Part shown: positions 8,865 through 17,082 of the stretch, in pieces | Layout: each line of letters starts with the position of its first letter | Position numbering within the stretch: position 1 is the stretch's first letter | Assembly: GCA_019748055.1 (NCBI GenBank) | Contig: JAIEQC010000005.1 | Span: 36,326-100,325, forward strand | Direction: 5' to 3' | Length of the DNA: 64,000 nt | Source of the DNA: Caulobacteraceae bacterium | GTDB taxonomy: Bacteria > Pseudomonadota > Alphaproteobacteria > Caulobacterales > Caulobacteraceae | The notes under the pieces: model-generated | Seen by the model: only the letters and a program-made list of their open reading frames with translations | Told to the model about the DNA's origin: nothing | Databases searched by the model: none | Made by a program: the position numbers and the translations under genes

Positions 8865-11013
8865 CCGCCAGCAGGGCCAGGGCGACGGACGGATCGGGGC
8901 TCACGTCCAGTCGCACCAGGGACCAGCCGGCGGCCGAAGCCAGGTCGCGCAGGCTCGCCTCGGTGAACTTGCGCGAGCTCTCCGTGTGGATCGTCTCCCC
9001 GGCATCGAAGCCGAACGACCGGCCGCCGACGTGAACCGTCTGCGGCCGTTTCGATTCCAGATGCATCTCCACCGCCGACCGCGCCGGGTTCCAGATCGCC
9101 CGGTGGCGGAAGCCGTCGAGGTCGAAATCGGCCTTCAGCTCGCGATTGGCGCGGGCCAGCAGGTTCATGTTGAAGGCCGCCGTCACGCCCTCGGGGTCGT
9201 CATAGGCGCGCTCCAGCACCTCGACGTCCTTCACCAGATCGACGCCCAGCACGAACCCGGCGTCCGGCCCCAGCAGGTCCCGCGCGGCGCGCAGGAACCG
9301 CACCGCCTCCTCCGGCTCCAGATTGCCGATCGTCGACCCGGGGAAGAAACCGACGCGCCGGCCTTCCGGCAAATCCTCGGGCAGCGTCAGCCGCGACAGG
9401 AAGTCCCCCGCCACCGTCCGGATGGTCAGGTGCGGATACGCCGCTTCCAGCCGCGCCCTCGCCTCGCGCAGGGCGTCGGGGCTGATGTCGATGGCGACGT
9501 AGGCCGCCAGGTCGCGCGCGGCGTCCAGCACCTTGCGGGTCTTCTCGCTGGCCCCCGACCCGAACTCGACCAGCACCGCGCCGGGCCCGAACGCTTCGGC
9601 CAGCCGCGGCGCCGTCCACTCCAGCAGAGCCGCCTCCTGGCGCGTCGGGTAATAGGCTTCCAGCCGCGTGATGTCCTCGAACAACTCGCTGCCGCGCGCG
9701 TCGTAGAACCACTTGGGCGACGTCGCCTTGCGCGGCCGGCTCAGCCCCTCGATCAGCTCCTCGCGGAAGGCCTTGGTCTGCACCGGCTCCAGCGGCCGGT
9801 CCGCCCGCGCCGGCTCGTCCGCCAGCCGCACGCCGGAGAAGGCCCAGCGCGCCGCCGGCGGGAAGAAGTTGCGATAGGTGGACCGCGCGTGCCCGTCCGG
9901 CGTCGCCCATGACGACCCGCGCAGCACCTGCTGCCCGCTCATGAACTTGCCGTTGTACTCCGACGCGGTGCCCGGGGTCGGCCGGAATCGCGGATAGGCC
10001 AGATAGGCGCTGGCGGTCCACTGCCACACCTCGCCGAAGGCGTCGCCCAGCAGCCCGGCCTCGGCCGCCGTCTCCCACTCCGCTTCGGTGGGCAGGCGCT
10101 TGCCCGCCCACCGCGCGAAGGCGTCCGCTTCGTAATAGCTGACGTGCCGCACAGGCTCGGACGGATCGACCGCGCGCCGTCCCGCCAGCGTCATCGTGGT
10201 CCACAGCCCGTCGGCCTCGCGCCTCCAGTAGAGGGGCGCCGTCCAGCCCTCGGACTTCACCGTCGCCCAACCGTCCGACAGCCACAGCTCCGGCCGTTCG
10301 TAGCCGCCGTCCTCGATGAAGGTCAGCCACCGCCCGTTGGTCGCCAGCCCGCGCGAAATGGCGAAGGGCTCCACGAAAACCTGATGGCGCGGCTTCTCGT
10401 TGTCGAAGGCGAACCCGTCTTCGCCCGCGCCGATCTCCACCAGCCCGCCCTCGACCCGGACGAACCCCTGCGCCGTCTCGGGCGCCGGCGTCTGCCGCGG
10501 CTCGGCGTCGAACGCGGCCGGCTCCAGCGGCGACCGGCTCATCAGGTGCAGCAGGTCCATCACGAACAGCTCGCAGTGCTGCTCCTCGTGCGCCAGGCCC
10601 AGATCGAACAGATAGCGCTCGTGCTCATCGCGCAGGCCGTCAGCCAGCAGGGCCTCCATCCGCCGATCCACCTCGGCGCGATAGGCCAGAATCTGGTCCA
10701 GCGATGGGCGCGTCATCAGCCCGCGCTCCGGCCGCGCGACGCGCTCGCCCAAGGCTTCGTAATAGCTGTTGAGGACCAGCTTCAGCTCGGGATCGACCGG
10801 CTCGTAGCCCTCGCGTCGTCCCAGCAGCATCGTCTCGAAGAACCAGCTGACGTGTCCCAGGTGCCATTTTCCGGGACTGGCGTCGGGCATGGACTGGACC
10901 TGCAGGTCCTCCGCAGTCAGCCCCGCCGCCAGCTCAGGCATGCAGGACCTCACGGCGCGATAGCGAGCGACGTCGTCGGCAGCCGAACAGGCGGTCTGCA
11001 CCGACGTTTTCAT
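8860..11013 (-). CDS. egtB-egtD: fused ergothioneine biosynthesis protein: EgtB sulfoxide synthase + EgtD histidine methyltransferase
   Basis: A single 717-codon frame encodes two enzymes of ergothioneine synthesis. Residues 1-400 are EgtB: a DinB-like domain with iron ligands H51 and the H142-x3-H146-x-E148 motif (HEEQHCE), then an FGE-sulfatase domain (GKRLPTEAEWE, RGSSWATPDGHARSTYRNFF). Residues from about 407 to 717 are EgtD, the SAM-dependent histidine trimethylase: SPKWFYDARGSELFEDIT, VEFGSGASEKT, FFPGSTIGNL. EgtD makes hercynine from histidine; EgtB then joins it to a thiol donor with O2. A C-S lyase (EgtE-like) is not seen here. The linker is about 15 residues and holds no Met, so separate translation of EgtD is unlikely. 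The start at 11013 has GGAG upstream; an upstream in-frame ATG at 11070 is less likely. Confidence 0.93.
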   Translation of the reverse strand: MKTSVQTACSAADDVARYRAVRSCMPELAAGLTAEDLQVQSMPDASPGKWHLGHVSWFFETMLLGRREGYEPVDPELKLVLNSYYEALGERVARPERGLMTRPSLDQILAYRAEVDRRMEALLADGLRDEHERYLFDLGLAHEEQHCELFVMDLLHLMSRSPLEPAAFDAEPRQTPAPETAQGFVRVEGGLVEIGAGEDGFAFDNEKPRHQVFVEPFAISRGLATNGRWLTFIEDGGYERPELWLSDGWATVKSEGWTAPLYWRREADGLWTTMTLAGRRAVDPSEPVRHVSYYEADAFARWAGKRLPTEAEWETAAEAGLLGDAFGEVWQWTASAYLAYPRFRPTPGTASEYNGKFMSGQQVLRGSSWATPDGHARSTYRNFFPPAARWAFSGVRLADEPARADRPLEPVQTKAFREELIEGLSRPRKATSPKWFYDARGSELFEDITRLEAYYPTRQEAALLEWTAPRLAEAFGPGAVLVEFGSGASEKTRKVLDAARDLAAYVAIDISPDALREARARLEAAYPHLTIRTVAGDFLSRLTLPEDLPEGRRVGFFPGSTIGNLEPEEAVRFLRAARDLLGPDAGFVLGVDLVKDVEVLERAYDDPEGVTAAFNMNLLARANRELKADFDLDGFRHRAIWNPARSAVEMHLESKRPQTVHVGGRSFGFDAGETIHTESSRKFTEASLRDLASAAGWSLVRLDVSPDPSVALALLAA

Positions 11014-11114
11014 GAGGACGCTCCTGCGGCGCGGCCGGGCCCCAATGCCGGCTGACCTTCGGATGAACACGTGGGTTCCCGATCCGTTGCCTTCAACCCG
11101 GAAGAAAGCGGGCT

Positions 11115-11137
11115 GCTGCCACCGTCATGGCGGCAGC
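11115..11137 (-). terminator. hairpin after the acyl-CoA dehydrogenase gene
   Basis: GCTGCCACC and GGCGGCAGC pair with one mismatch around a 5-base loop, seven bases after the stop of the minus-strand gene. The following transcript CCCGCTTTCTTCC is moderately pyrimidine-rich. A plausible intrinsic terminator. Confidence 0.4.
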
Positions 11138-11143
11138 GGGCGG

Positions 11144-12355
11144 TCACCGGACCGGCTTGCCGCCGTGCTTGGCGTACTCCAGCCGCGCGATGGTGCGATT
11201 GTGCACCTCGTCCGGCCCGTCGGCGATCCTCAGTGTACGGACGGTCGCGTACAACTCCGCCAGCGGGAAGTCGCCGGATACGCCGGCCCCGCCGAACGCC
11301 TGGATGGCGTCGTCGATGACCTTCAAGGCCATGCGGGGCGCCGCGACCTTGATCTGGGCGATCTCCGATTTGGCATTCTTGGCGCCCGCCTCGTCCATCA
11401 TCCAGGCGGCCTTCAGCACCAGCAGGCGGCACATCTCGATGTTGGTCCGCGCTTCGGCCACCCGCTGCTCCCAAACCGAATGCTCCGCGATCGACTTTTT
11501 GAACGCCGTGCGGCTCAGCAGTCGCTCGACCATCAGATCCAGCGCCCGTTCCGCCGCGCCGATCACGCGCATGCAGTGGTGGATGCGCCCCGGCCCCAGC
11601 CGCCCCTGGGCGATCTCGAAGCCCCGGCCCTCACCCGCGATCAGGTTCTCGACCGGCACCCGCACGTTCTCCAGCACCACTTCGGCATGGCCGATCGGCA
11701 GCTCCTGATAGCCGAACACCGACAGCATCCGCTCGACGCGGAATCCGGGCGTGTCGACGGGCACCAGGATCTGGCTCTGCTGCTGGTGCGTGGCGGCCCC
11801 GAAGTCGGTCTTGCCCATCACGATGGTGATGGCGACGTTCGGATGCGCCATGTTGGTCGACCACCACTTGCGGCCGTTGATGACGTAGTGGTCGCCGTCA
11901 CGCTCGATGCGCGTCTCGATGTTCGTGGCGTCCGAGCTGGCCACCGCGGGCTCGGTCATCAGGAAGGCCGAGCGAATCTCGCCCGCCATCAGCGGCTTCA
12001 GCCAGCGCGCCTGCTGCTCGGCGTTCCCGTAGAGGTGCAGCACCTCCATGTTGCCGGTGTCCGGCGCGTTGCAGTTGAACACCTCGGCCGACCACAGCCG
12101 CCGTCCCATCATCTCGGCCAGCGGCGCATATTCCAGATTGGTCAGGCCGGCCCCGTGCTCACCGGGCAGGAACATGTTCCACAGCCCCGCCTCGCGCGCC
12201 TCGGCCTTCATCTTCTCCATGGCGGGCGGCTGGCGCTTCGGGTTCTCGTGAACCTGGGCCCAGTATTCGGCCTCGCGCGGGACGACGTTGGTCTCGATGA
12301 AGCGCGCGACGCGCTCCTGCCACTGCAGCCCACGGTCAGAATGACGGAAGTCCAT
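11144..12355 (-). CDS. acyl-CoA dehydrogenase family protein (ACAD10/11-like)
   Basis: A 403-aa flavoprotein of the acyl-CoA dehydrogenase family, which oxidises acyl-CoA thioesters to enoyl-CoA and passes electrons to ETF. Visible blocks are FLMTEPAVASSDATNIET (the flavin/substrate-binding FxMTEP motif), INGRKWWST, and the C-terminal IQAFGGAGVSGDFPLAELY followed by RIADGPDEVH. This combination (MTEPxVASSDATNI, RIADGPDEVH) is that of the ACAD10/ACAD11 subgroup, associated with long, branched or 4-hydroxy acyl chains. No cofactor-site loss is apparent. It is followed upstream (12430) by an SCP2 sterol-carrier gene on the same strand, 74 bp away, consistent with a lipid-handling unit. Confidence 0.92.
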   Translation of the reverse strand: MDFRHSDRGLQWQERVARFIETNVVPREAEYWAQVHENPKRQPPAMEKMKAEAREAGLWNMFLPGEHGAGLTNLEYAPLAEMMGRRLWSAEVFNCNAPDTGNMEVLHLYGNAEQQARWLKPLMAGEIRSAFLMTEPAVASSDATNIETRIERDGDHYVINGRKWWSTNMAHPNVAITIVMGKTDFGAATHQQQSQILVPVDTPGFRVERMLSVFGYQELPIGHAEVVLENVRVPVENLIAGEGRGFEIAQGRLGPGRIHHCMRVIGAAERALDLMVERLLSRTAFKKSIAEHSVWEQRVAEARTNIEMCRLLVLKAAWMMDEAGAKNAKSEIAQIKVAAPRMALKVIDDAIQAFGGAGVSGDFPLAELYATVRTLRIADGPDEVHNRTIARLEYAKHGGKPVR

Positions 12356-12429
12356 AGACGCCTCCAGATGGCGAAACGGCGCGGCCCCGTCAGGAACCGC
12401 GCCGCAGGAAACTCAGTGCGAAGCCGGGC

Positions 12430-12735
12430 TCAGCGCTTCAGCAGCGGGGCCAGGCGCTGGGCGATCATCATGTCGCCGGCGATCTTCAGCTTGCCCTGCA
12501 TGAAGGCCATCATGGGATCCAGCTGACCGTTGGACAGTGCCATGAAGTCGTCCCAGGACATCGACACCGTGGCGTCCGCCGGCTTGTCCTCGTTGGTCAC
12601 CGTGTTCGGAACCGAGGCGCCGTCGATGTAGATCTTGCCGGTGTCGCCCAGGTCGATCTTCACGGTCTTGCCCAGACCGGAGTTGTCGCCCACGGCGCCG
12701 CGGATGTGTTCGGTGACGGAAGCCAGATCGGCCAT
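12430..12735 (-). CDS. SCP2 sterol-binding domain protein
   Basis: A 101-aa stand-alone SCP2 domain, a hydrophobic-pocket fold that binds fatty acyl-CoA or other lipids. The middle IYIDGASVPNTVT and the end FMQGKLKIAGDMMIAQRLAPLL are the recognisable SCP2 blocks (MGGKLKIxGDxxxAxxL type). There is no signal peptide, so it acts in the cytoplasm. Its position before an acyl-CoA dehydrogenase on the same strand suggests lipid delivery to beta-oxidation, which is inference. Confidence 0.88.
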   Translation of the reverse strand: MADLASVTEHIRGAVGDNSGLGKTVKIDLGDTGKIYIDGASVPNTVTNEDKPADATVSMSWDDFMALSNGQLDPMMAFMQGKLKIAGDMMIAQRLAPLLKR

Positions 12736-12809
12736 GGTCGTCTCTCCCTGAGGTCGGTTGTGGGCACCGGCCTAGCGCGCGCCCGCCGCGCTGCCAAGGT
12801 CACGTCAGG

Positions 12810-13706
12810 TCAAGTTGACGTCAGCCCTTCGGCCTCGTCCGCCTTCTTCCGGCGCAGCTCGATCAGCCGCACGCACCAGATCGAGATCTCGTAGAGCAGC
12901 ACCAGGGGCACGGCCAGCATCAGCTGGCTGATCGGATCCGGCGGCGTCACGATCGCCGCGACCACCACCACCGCCACGATGGCGTAGCGCCGCCCCTCGG
13001 CCATCAGCTTCGACGATATCAGCCCGGCCAGCCCCAGAAGCGTCATCACCACCGGCAACTGGAAACACAGGCCGAAGGCGAGGATCAGCGCGGTGACCAG
13101 GTTCATGTAGTCCGACACTTTCGGCAACAGCGCCGCCGAAACCCCCTGCTGGTCTATTCCCTGGCTCAGCGAGAACCACATGACGAAAGGGAGCATTACG
13201 AAATAGACCAGTGCCGCGCCGGTCAGAAAAAGCACCGGAGACGTGATCAGGAACGGCAGAAACGCTCCCTTCTCGTTGCGGTAAAGGCCGGGCGCCACGA
13301 ACCGCCACAGCTGGTACGCCAACACGGGGAAGGCGACGATGATCGCGCCGAAACCCGCCAGCTTCATCTTGGTGAACAGAATTTCGAGCGGCGCGGTGTA
13401 GATCAGGTTGACCGTCTGGCCCTCGACCGTCGGCAGCGGTTTCAGGCCTGCGGTCCCAGCGATCAGATCCCAAGGCGACACGGCGCTGTGGCTCCCGCCG
13501 CCCGCCGCCTCATGGAAAGCCGCCGCGGCAGCGAAGGGCTTCACGAGGAAGATGTAGATCGGCTCGGCGAAGGCGAAGCAAAGGAAGAAGCCGAGGATGA
13601 AGGCAACCACGCAGATCAGCAGTCGCCCGCGCAGCTCGATCAGGTGGTCCATCAGCGGCGCGCGCGACGCCTCGATCTCGGCCTCGTCCCGTTCGGTGCG
13701 GCTCAC
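12810..13706 (-). CDS. tatC: Sec-independent protein translocase TatC
   Basis: Polytopic membrane receptor for twin-arginine signal peptides. The 298-aa product begins with a charged cytoplasmic N-terminus and the conserved MDHLIELRGRLL segment, followed by six hydrophobic stretches; FITSPVLFLTGAALVYFVMLPF and the Pro-rich VTPPDPISQLMLAVPLVLLYEISI are typical TatC blocks. A Gly/Ala-rich insertion in the first periplasmic loop is somewhat long. Its ATG overlaps the tatB stop by four bases (ATGA), so it is translationally coupled in a tatA-tatB-tatC operon. Two likely Tat substrates are in this window (21596 and 56092). Confidence 0.97.
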   Translation of the reverse strand: MSRTERDEAEIEASRAPLMDHLIELRGRLLICVVAFILGFFLCFAFAEPIYIFLVKPFAAAAAFHEAAGGGSHSAVSPWDLIAGTAGLKPLPTVEGQTVNLIYTAPLEILFTKMKLAGFGAIIVAFPVLAYQLWRFVAPGLYRNEKGAFLPFLITSPVLFLTGAALVYFVMLPFVMWFSLSQGIDQQGVSAALLPKVSDYMNLVTALILAFGLCFQLPVVMTLLGLAGLISSKLMAEGRRYAIVAVVVVAAIVTPPDPISQLMLAVPLVLLYEISIWCVRLIELRRKKADEAEGLTST

Positions 13707-14272
13707 AGGTCTACCGCCTTCTTGCGCGCGACCCTGGGCTTGGCGGTTTCAGGCGTCCCGGTCTTGCTCGGGGCGGCCTTGCTCTTCTTCGCCCGCGGTT
13801 TGGCCGCGGGAGGGGTCGCGCTCGCCGGCTTCGGAGCTGCCTTGGCGCGAGGCTTGGACGACCTCGCCTCGGCGGGCGCCGTCGTGGCCGACGCCTCGAC
13901 GAGTGAAGGCCCCGGATCAGCGAACTCCTCCGGTCCCGTCAGCAGCGGCTGCGGCGAGGGCGACGGGGCCTCGACCGGCCGGTTCAGGTCGGCGTTGATT
14001 TCGCGAAAGGTCGCCTCCGCCTCGGCGCCCAGCGGCACCATCTGGCTGCGGCGCAGGGCGTCGACCTCTTTCCTCAGTTCATCCAGCTCGGACTGCCGCG
14101 CCATCTCGTCGAAGCTGGCGCGGAAATCGTTGGCCATGGCCCGCGCGCGCGCCATCGCCTTGCCCAGCTTGCGCATCATCACGGGCAGGTCTTTTGGCCC
14201 GACGACCAGCAGGGCCACGAGTCCGATCACGAGGATTTCAAAGCCGCCGATGCCGGGGCCCAGGCCACCCAT
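13703..14272 (-). CDS. tatB: Sec-independent protein translocase TatB
   Basis: The 189-aa TatB subunit partners TatC in the substrate receptor. Residues 1-30 form the single N-terminal helix with the E-x-L hinge context (GGFEILVIGLVALLVVGPKDLP), followed by an amphipathic helix (MMRKLGKAMARARAMANDF). The C-terminal half is a long Pro/Ala/Lys-rich tail, variable in alphaproteobacteria. The final four bases overlap the tatC start; tatA ends 29 bp upstream. Confidence 0.95.
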   Translation of the reverse strand: MGGLGPGIGGFEILVIGLVALLVVGPKDLPVMMRKLGKAMARARAMANDFRASFDEMARQSELDELRKEVDALRRSQMVPLGAEAEATFREINADLNRPVEAPSPSPQPLLTGPEEFADPGPSLVEASATTAPAEARSSKPRAKAAPKPASATPPAAKPRAKKSKAAPSKTGTPETAKPRVARKKAVDL

Positions 14273-14301
14273 CCGTCAGGGTCTCCGACGCAGGTTGGCG
14301 G

Positions 14302-14520
14302 TCAGCGGTTCAGCTGGTCTTTTTCGGCGTCCGTGCGCGGCAGCGAGCTGACGCCCTCGGCCGGGCCGTCCTTCTTGTCGTCGTCCTTCAGGCCGTCCTT
14401 GAAGGCGCGGATGCCCTTGGCCGCGTCGCCCATCAGGCCCGACAGCTTGCCGCGCCCGCCGAACAGAAGGGCGATCACGGCGATCACGATCACCCAGTGC
14501 CAGATGCTCATCGCGCCCAC
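14302..14520 (-). CDS. tatA: Sec-independent protein translocase TatA
   Basis: The 72-aa pore-forming subunit: a short N-terminal membrane helix ([14 protein letters not shown]), the FGGRGKL hinge and an amphipathic helix ([20 protein letters not shown]). The hinge has FGG where many TatA proteins have FGR, a single-residue insertion also familiar in alphaproteobacteria. The start is taken as GTG 14520 because GAGGAGA is eight bases upstream; the ATG at 14511 (MSIWHWV) is a common-looking alternative but lies too far from that site. First gene of tatABC; its promoter must lie between it and the divergent rnhA at 14625. Confidence 0.94.
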   Translation of the reverse strand: MGAMSIWHWVIVIAVIALLFGGRGKLSGLMGDAAKGIRAFKDGLKDDDKKDGPAEGVSSLPRTDAEKDQLNR

Positions 14521-14624
14521 GGCGTACTCTCCTCATGCGGACCGGTTCGTCGGCCCAAATCTCTAGCGCCGCATATAGGCGCTTAGGTGGCGCGACGCCA
14601 AGCGGACCTGTAGTCACGCGCACC

Positions 14625-15065
14625 ATGTCTCACGTCATCATCCACACCGACGGCGCCTGCAAGGGCAATCCGGGGCCCGGAGGCTGGGGCGCGGTGCTGC
14701 AGACCGGCGGCGGCCACGAGAAGGAGCTATGGGGCGGCGAGCCCCTGACCACCAACAACCGCATGGAGCTGACGGCCGCCATCATGGCGCTGGAGGCGCT
14801 GAACCGCCCCTGCCGCGTCGATCTGCACACCGACAGCCGCTACGTCATGGACGGCATCACCAAATGGATGCCCTCGTGGAAGACGCGCGGCTGGCTGACC
14901 GCCGACAAGAAGCCGGTCAAGAACGACGACCTGTGGAAGCGCCTCGACGCCGCCCGCGCTCGGCACCAGGTCAAATGGCACTGGGTGAAGGGGCACGCGG
15001 GCCACGTCCTCAACGAACGCGCCGACGCCCTGTCGAACAAGTGGATCGATGAGCGCGGGCGCTAG
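14625..15065 (+). CDS. rnhA: ribonuclease HI
   Basis: Cleaves the RNA strand of RNA-DNA hybrids, removing primers and R-loops. The 146-aa protein has all four catalytic acids: D9 ([14 protein letters not shown]), E48 (NNRMELTA), D70 ([11 protein letters not shown]) and D134 (NERADALSN). The ATG at 14625 is chosen because the family starts at this MSHVxIxTDG segment; no strong ribosome site is visible. The TAG stop overlaps the TAG of the convergent nfeD gene within the palindrome CTAG. Confidence 0.97.
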   Translation: MSHVIIHTDGACKGNPGPGGWGAVLQTGGGHEKELWGGEPLTTNNRMELTAAIMALEALNRPCRVDLHTDSRYVMDGITKWMPSWKTRGWLTADKKPVKNDDLWKRLDAARARHQVKWHWVKGHAGHVLNERADALSNKWIDERGR

Positions 15066-15069
15066 CCCG
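15056..15069. terminator. hairpin over the overlapping rnhA and nfeD stop codons
   Basis: CGGGC-GCTA-GCCCG forms a 5-bp stem. The shared CTAG places both stop codons at the loop. A compact candidate bidirectional terminator. Confidence 0.4.
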
Positions 15070-15520
15070 TCGTCACCTTCAGCGTGGCCCCCGAGGCGTC
15101 AGTCACGGTGACGTAGGTCCCGACAGGCGCTTCGCCTGCGTTGATCTCCGCCGCCCACTCGGCGCCCGAGACGAACACTCGGCCGCGACCGGCGACGAAG
15201 GTCTCGACCACCCGCGCCTGCTGGCCGACCAGCCGCGTGGTTCGATCGTTCACATCGGCTGAATCGTCCGGGTTGACCCTCTGGATCAGCCGCCGGGACA
15301 TCAGCGTCATCCCCGCCGTCAGCAGGGCGAAGATCGCCGTTTCGGCGCCCAGACCCAGCCGCAGGCCCAGCGCGGTCAGCACCGCGACCACGCCCGCGGC
15401 GACCGCCGGCCACAGCAGCCACTCCGTCGACAGGGCGGCCTCGACCGCCAGAAGAGCCACGCCGATCGCCAGCCAGATCCACCAAGGCTGTGCGGCGTGC
15501 AGGCTCAGGATCGCGTCCAT
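15062..15520 (-). CDS. NfeD family membrane protein
   Basis: A 152-aa short-form NfeD protein with two or three N-terminal membrane helices (residues about 12-75) and a C-terminal OB-like beta domain ([29 protein letters not shown]). NfeD proteins act with SPFH partners in organising membrane microdomains. The gene starts four bases after the SPFH gene on the same strand, the standard nfeD/SPFH operon. Its last four bases overlap rnhA tail-to-tail. Confidence 0.9.
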   Translation of the reverse strand: MDAILSLHAAQPWWIWLAIGVALLAVEAALSTEWLLWPAVAAGVVAVLTALGLRLGLGAETAIFALLTAGMTLMSRRLIQRVNPDDSADVNDRTTRLVGQQARVVETFVAGRGRVFVSGAEWAAEINAGEAPVGTYVTVTDASGATLKVTTG

Positions 15521-15524
15521 CGTC

Positions 15525-16541
15525 CTACTCCGTCAGGGGAACCGAGCCTGCGGGCCGACGCGGCGGGCGCGGCGGCTGCGGCGGAGCGGTGCGCGGCGCC
15601 GGCGGGGGCGGCGACCCGCCGCCCGACTGCTGACGTCCGGCCAGGTTCACCAGCTCGCCCACCCCGGCGATGGTGCCGACCAGGGCGCCCATCTCGGCCG
15701 GCACGATGACCGTCTTCTGCTGCGGGCTGCGCGCCAGTTCGGCGAAGGCCTCGACGTACTTCTGGGCCACGAAATAGTTGATCGCGTTGACGTCGCCGCG
15801 CGCGATCGCCTCCGACACCATGGCGGTGGCGCGGGCTTCGGCCTCGGCTTCCCGCTCACGCGCCTCGGCGTCGCGGAAGGCGGCTTCCTTGCGGCCCTCG
15901 GCCTCCAGGATGGCGGCCTGTTTGGCGCCCTCGGCGCGGGCGATCGCGGCCTGCTTCTCGCCGTCGGCCTCGGTGATGACGGCGCGGCGCTCGCGCTCGG
16001 CCTTCATCTGGCGTGCCATGGCGTTGGTGATGTCGGTCGGCGGCGTCAGGTCCTTGATCTCGATCCGGTTGGCCTTCACGCCCCACGGCTCGGTCGCCGC
16101 GTCGATCACGTGCAGCAGGCGCGTGTTGATCGCGTCGCGCTGCGACAGCACCTCGTCCAGCTCCATGGAGCCGACCACCGTCCGCAGATTGGTCATGCAC
16201 AGCTGCGAGATGGCGTACGGCAAATCGTCGACCCGATAGGCCGCGCGCGCGGCGTCCATCACCTGGATGAAGACGATGCCGTCGACCTTCACCATGGCGT
16301 TGTCCTTGGTGATGACCTCCTGCGTCGGCACGTCCAGAACCTGCTCCATCATGTTCATCCGACGGCCGATTCTCTCGACGAACGGCGTCAGGATGTGGAT
16401 GCCGGGGGCCAGGGTCTTGGTGTATTTGCCGAACCGCTCGACCGTGAACTCGCGCCCCTGCGGCACGATCTTCACCACGCTGAACAACAGGACGATCGCG
16501 AACGCGACCAGAACCAGCACGAAGATGTTGGACAGATCCAT
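15525..16541 (-). CDS. SPFH/band 7 protein, QmcA/paraslipin-like
   Basis: A 338-aa membrane-anchored band 7 protein: one N-terminal membrane helix (residues 5-25), the SPFH domain beginning at VPQGREFTVERFGKY, a long Ala/Glu-rich coiled coil (EAEGRKEAAFRDAEAREREA, about residues 190-245) and a Pro-rich cytoplasmic end. Stomatin-like proteins oligomerise into membrane cages and modulate proteases and membrane order. GGAGGAACTG immediately before the ATG is a strong ribosome site. It forms a two-gene operon with the NfeD gene. Confidence 0.92.
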   Translation of the reverse strand: MDLSNIFVLVLVAFAIVLLFSVVKIVPQGREFTVERFGKYTKTLAPGIHILTPFVERIGRRMNMMEQVLDVPTQEVITKDNAMVKVDGIVFIQVMDAARAAYRVDDLPYAISQLCMTNLRTVVGSMELDEVLSQRDAINTRLLHVIDAATEPWGVKANRIEIKDLTPPTDITNAMARQMKAERERRAVITEADGEKQAAIARAEGAKQAAILEAEGRKEAAFRDAEAREREAEAEARATAMVSEAIARGDVNAINYFVAQKYVEAFAELARSPQQKTVIVPAEMGALVGTIAGVGELVNLAGRQQSGGGSPPPPAPRTAPPQPPRPPRRPAGSVPLTE

Positions 16542-16611
16542 CAGTTCCTCCTGAACGCCACGAATCTACGGCGCCTCCGCCGCCCGTTCCATCGAAACCG
16601 GAACGCGAAGA

Positions 16612-17028
16612 TTACATCGCCGTAAGGTGTCGCGCCGCCGCCAGCCGGATGACGCGCCGCGTCTCGCCCCAGTCCACTCGCGCGCACGCCTCCTCGATCG
16701 GCACGAATGCGGCCGCCGCCGCGTCGTCGCCCGCGACCGGCTCTCCGGCGATCCACCGCGCCGCAAAGTCGATCAGGACATAGTGCCGGCCATGCTCCGG
16801 CCAGACGCCGTCGACCACGTCGACCAGCCCCAGCAGCTCGGCCTCGACGCCCGTCTCCTCGCGCAGCTCGCGCAGCGCCGTGTCCGCCAGCCGCTCGCCC
16901 GGCTCCACACGCCCGCCCGGGATGCTCCACTGCCCCAGCCGCGGCGCCTTGCCCCGCCGGATCAGCAGCACCTCGTCGCCGCGGAAACAGATCACGCCGA
17001 CGGCGGGCACGGGGGCGGGCAGGGTCAT
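16612..17028 (-). CDS. NUDIX hydrolase
   Basis: A 138-aa NUDIX pyrophosphohydrolase. The full Nudix box is present: G39-x5-E45-x7-R53-E54-L55-x-E57-E58-x-G60-V61 in GGRVEPGERLADTALRELRE and onward. An SIPGGRVEPGE lead-in and short length resemble ADP-ribose or (d)NTP-type house-cleaning members; the substrate is not decided by the sequence. The start at 17028 begins at the first beta strand; the open frame extends far upstream only because the opposite strand carries the FAD oxidase gene, with which this gene diverges over 54 bp. Confidence 0.88.
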   Translation of the reverse strand: MTLPAPVPAVGVICFRGDEVLLIRRGKAPRLGQWSIPGGRVEPGERLADTALRELREETGVEAELLGLVDVVDGVWPEHGRHYVLIDFAARWIAGEPVAGDDAAAAAFVPIEEACARVDWGETRRVIRLAAARHLTAM

Positions 17029-17082
17029 GCCTCGCCGTAACTCGCCCCTTCCCACCCCGGCAAGCCTTTGGGACAAGGGGCC

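Noticed and set aside
11073..11090. GTTC-CCGATCC-GTTG as a LexA box upstream of the EgtB-EgtD gene
   Set aside because: The second half-site has a mismatch, it stands alone, and there is no reason for SOS control; chance is enough.
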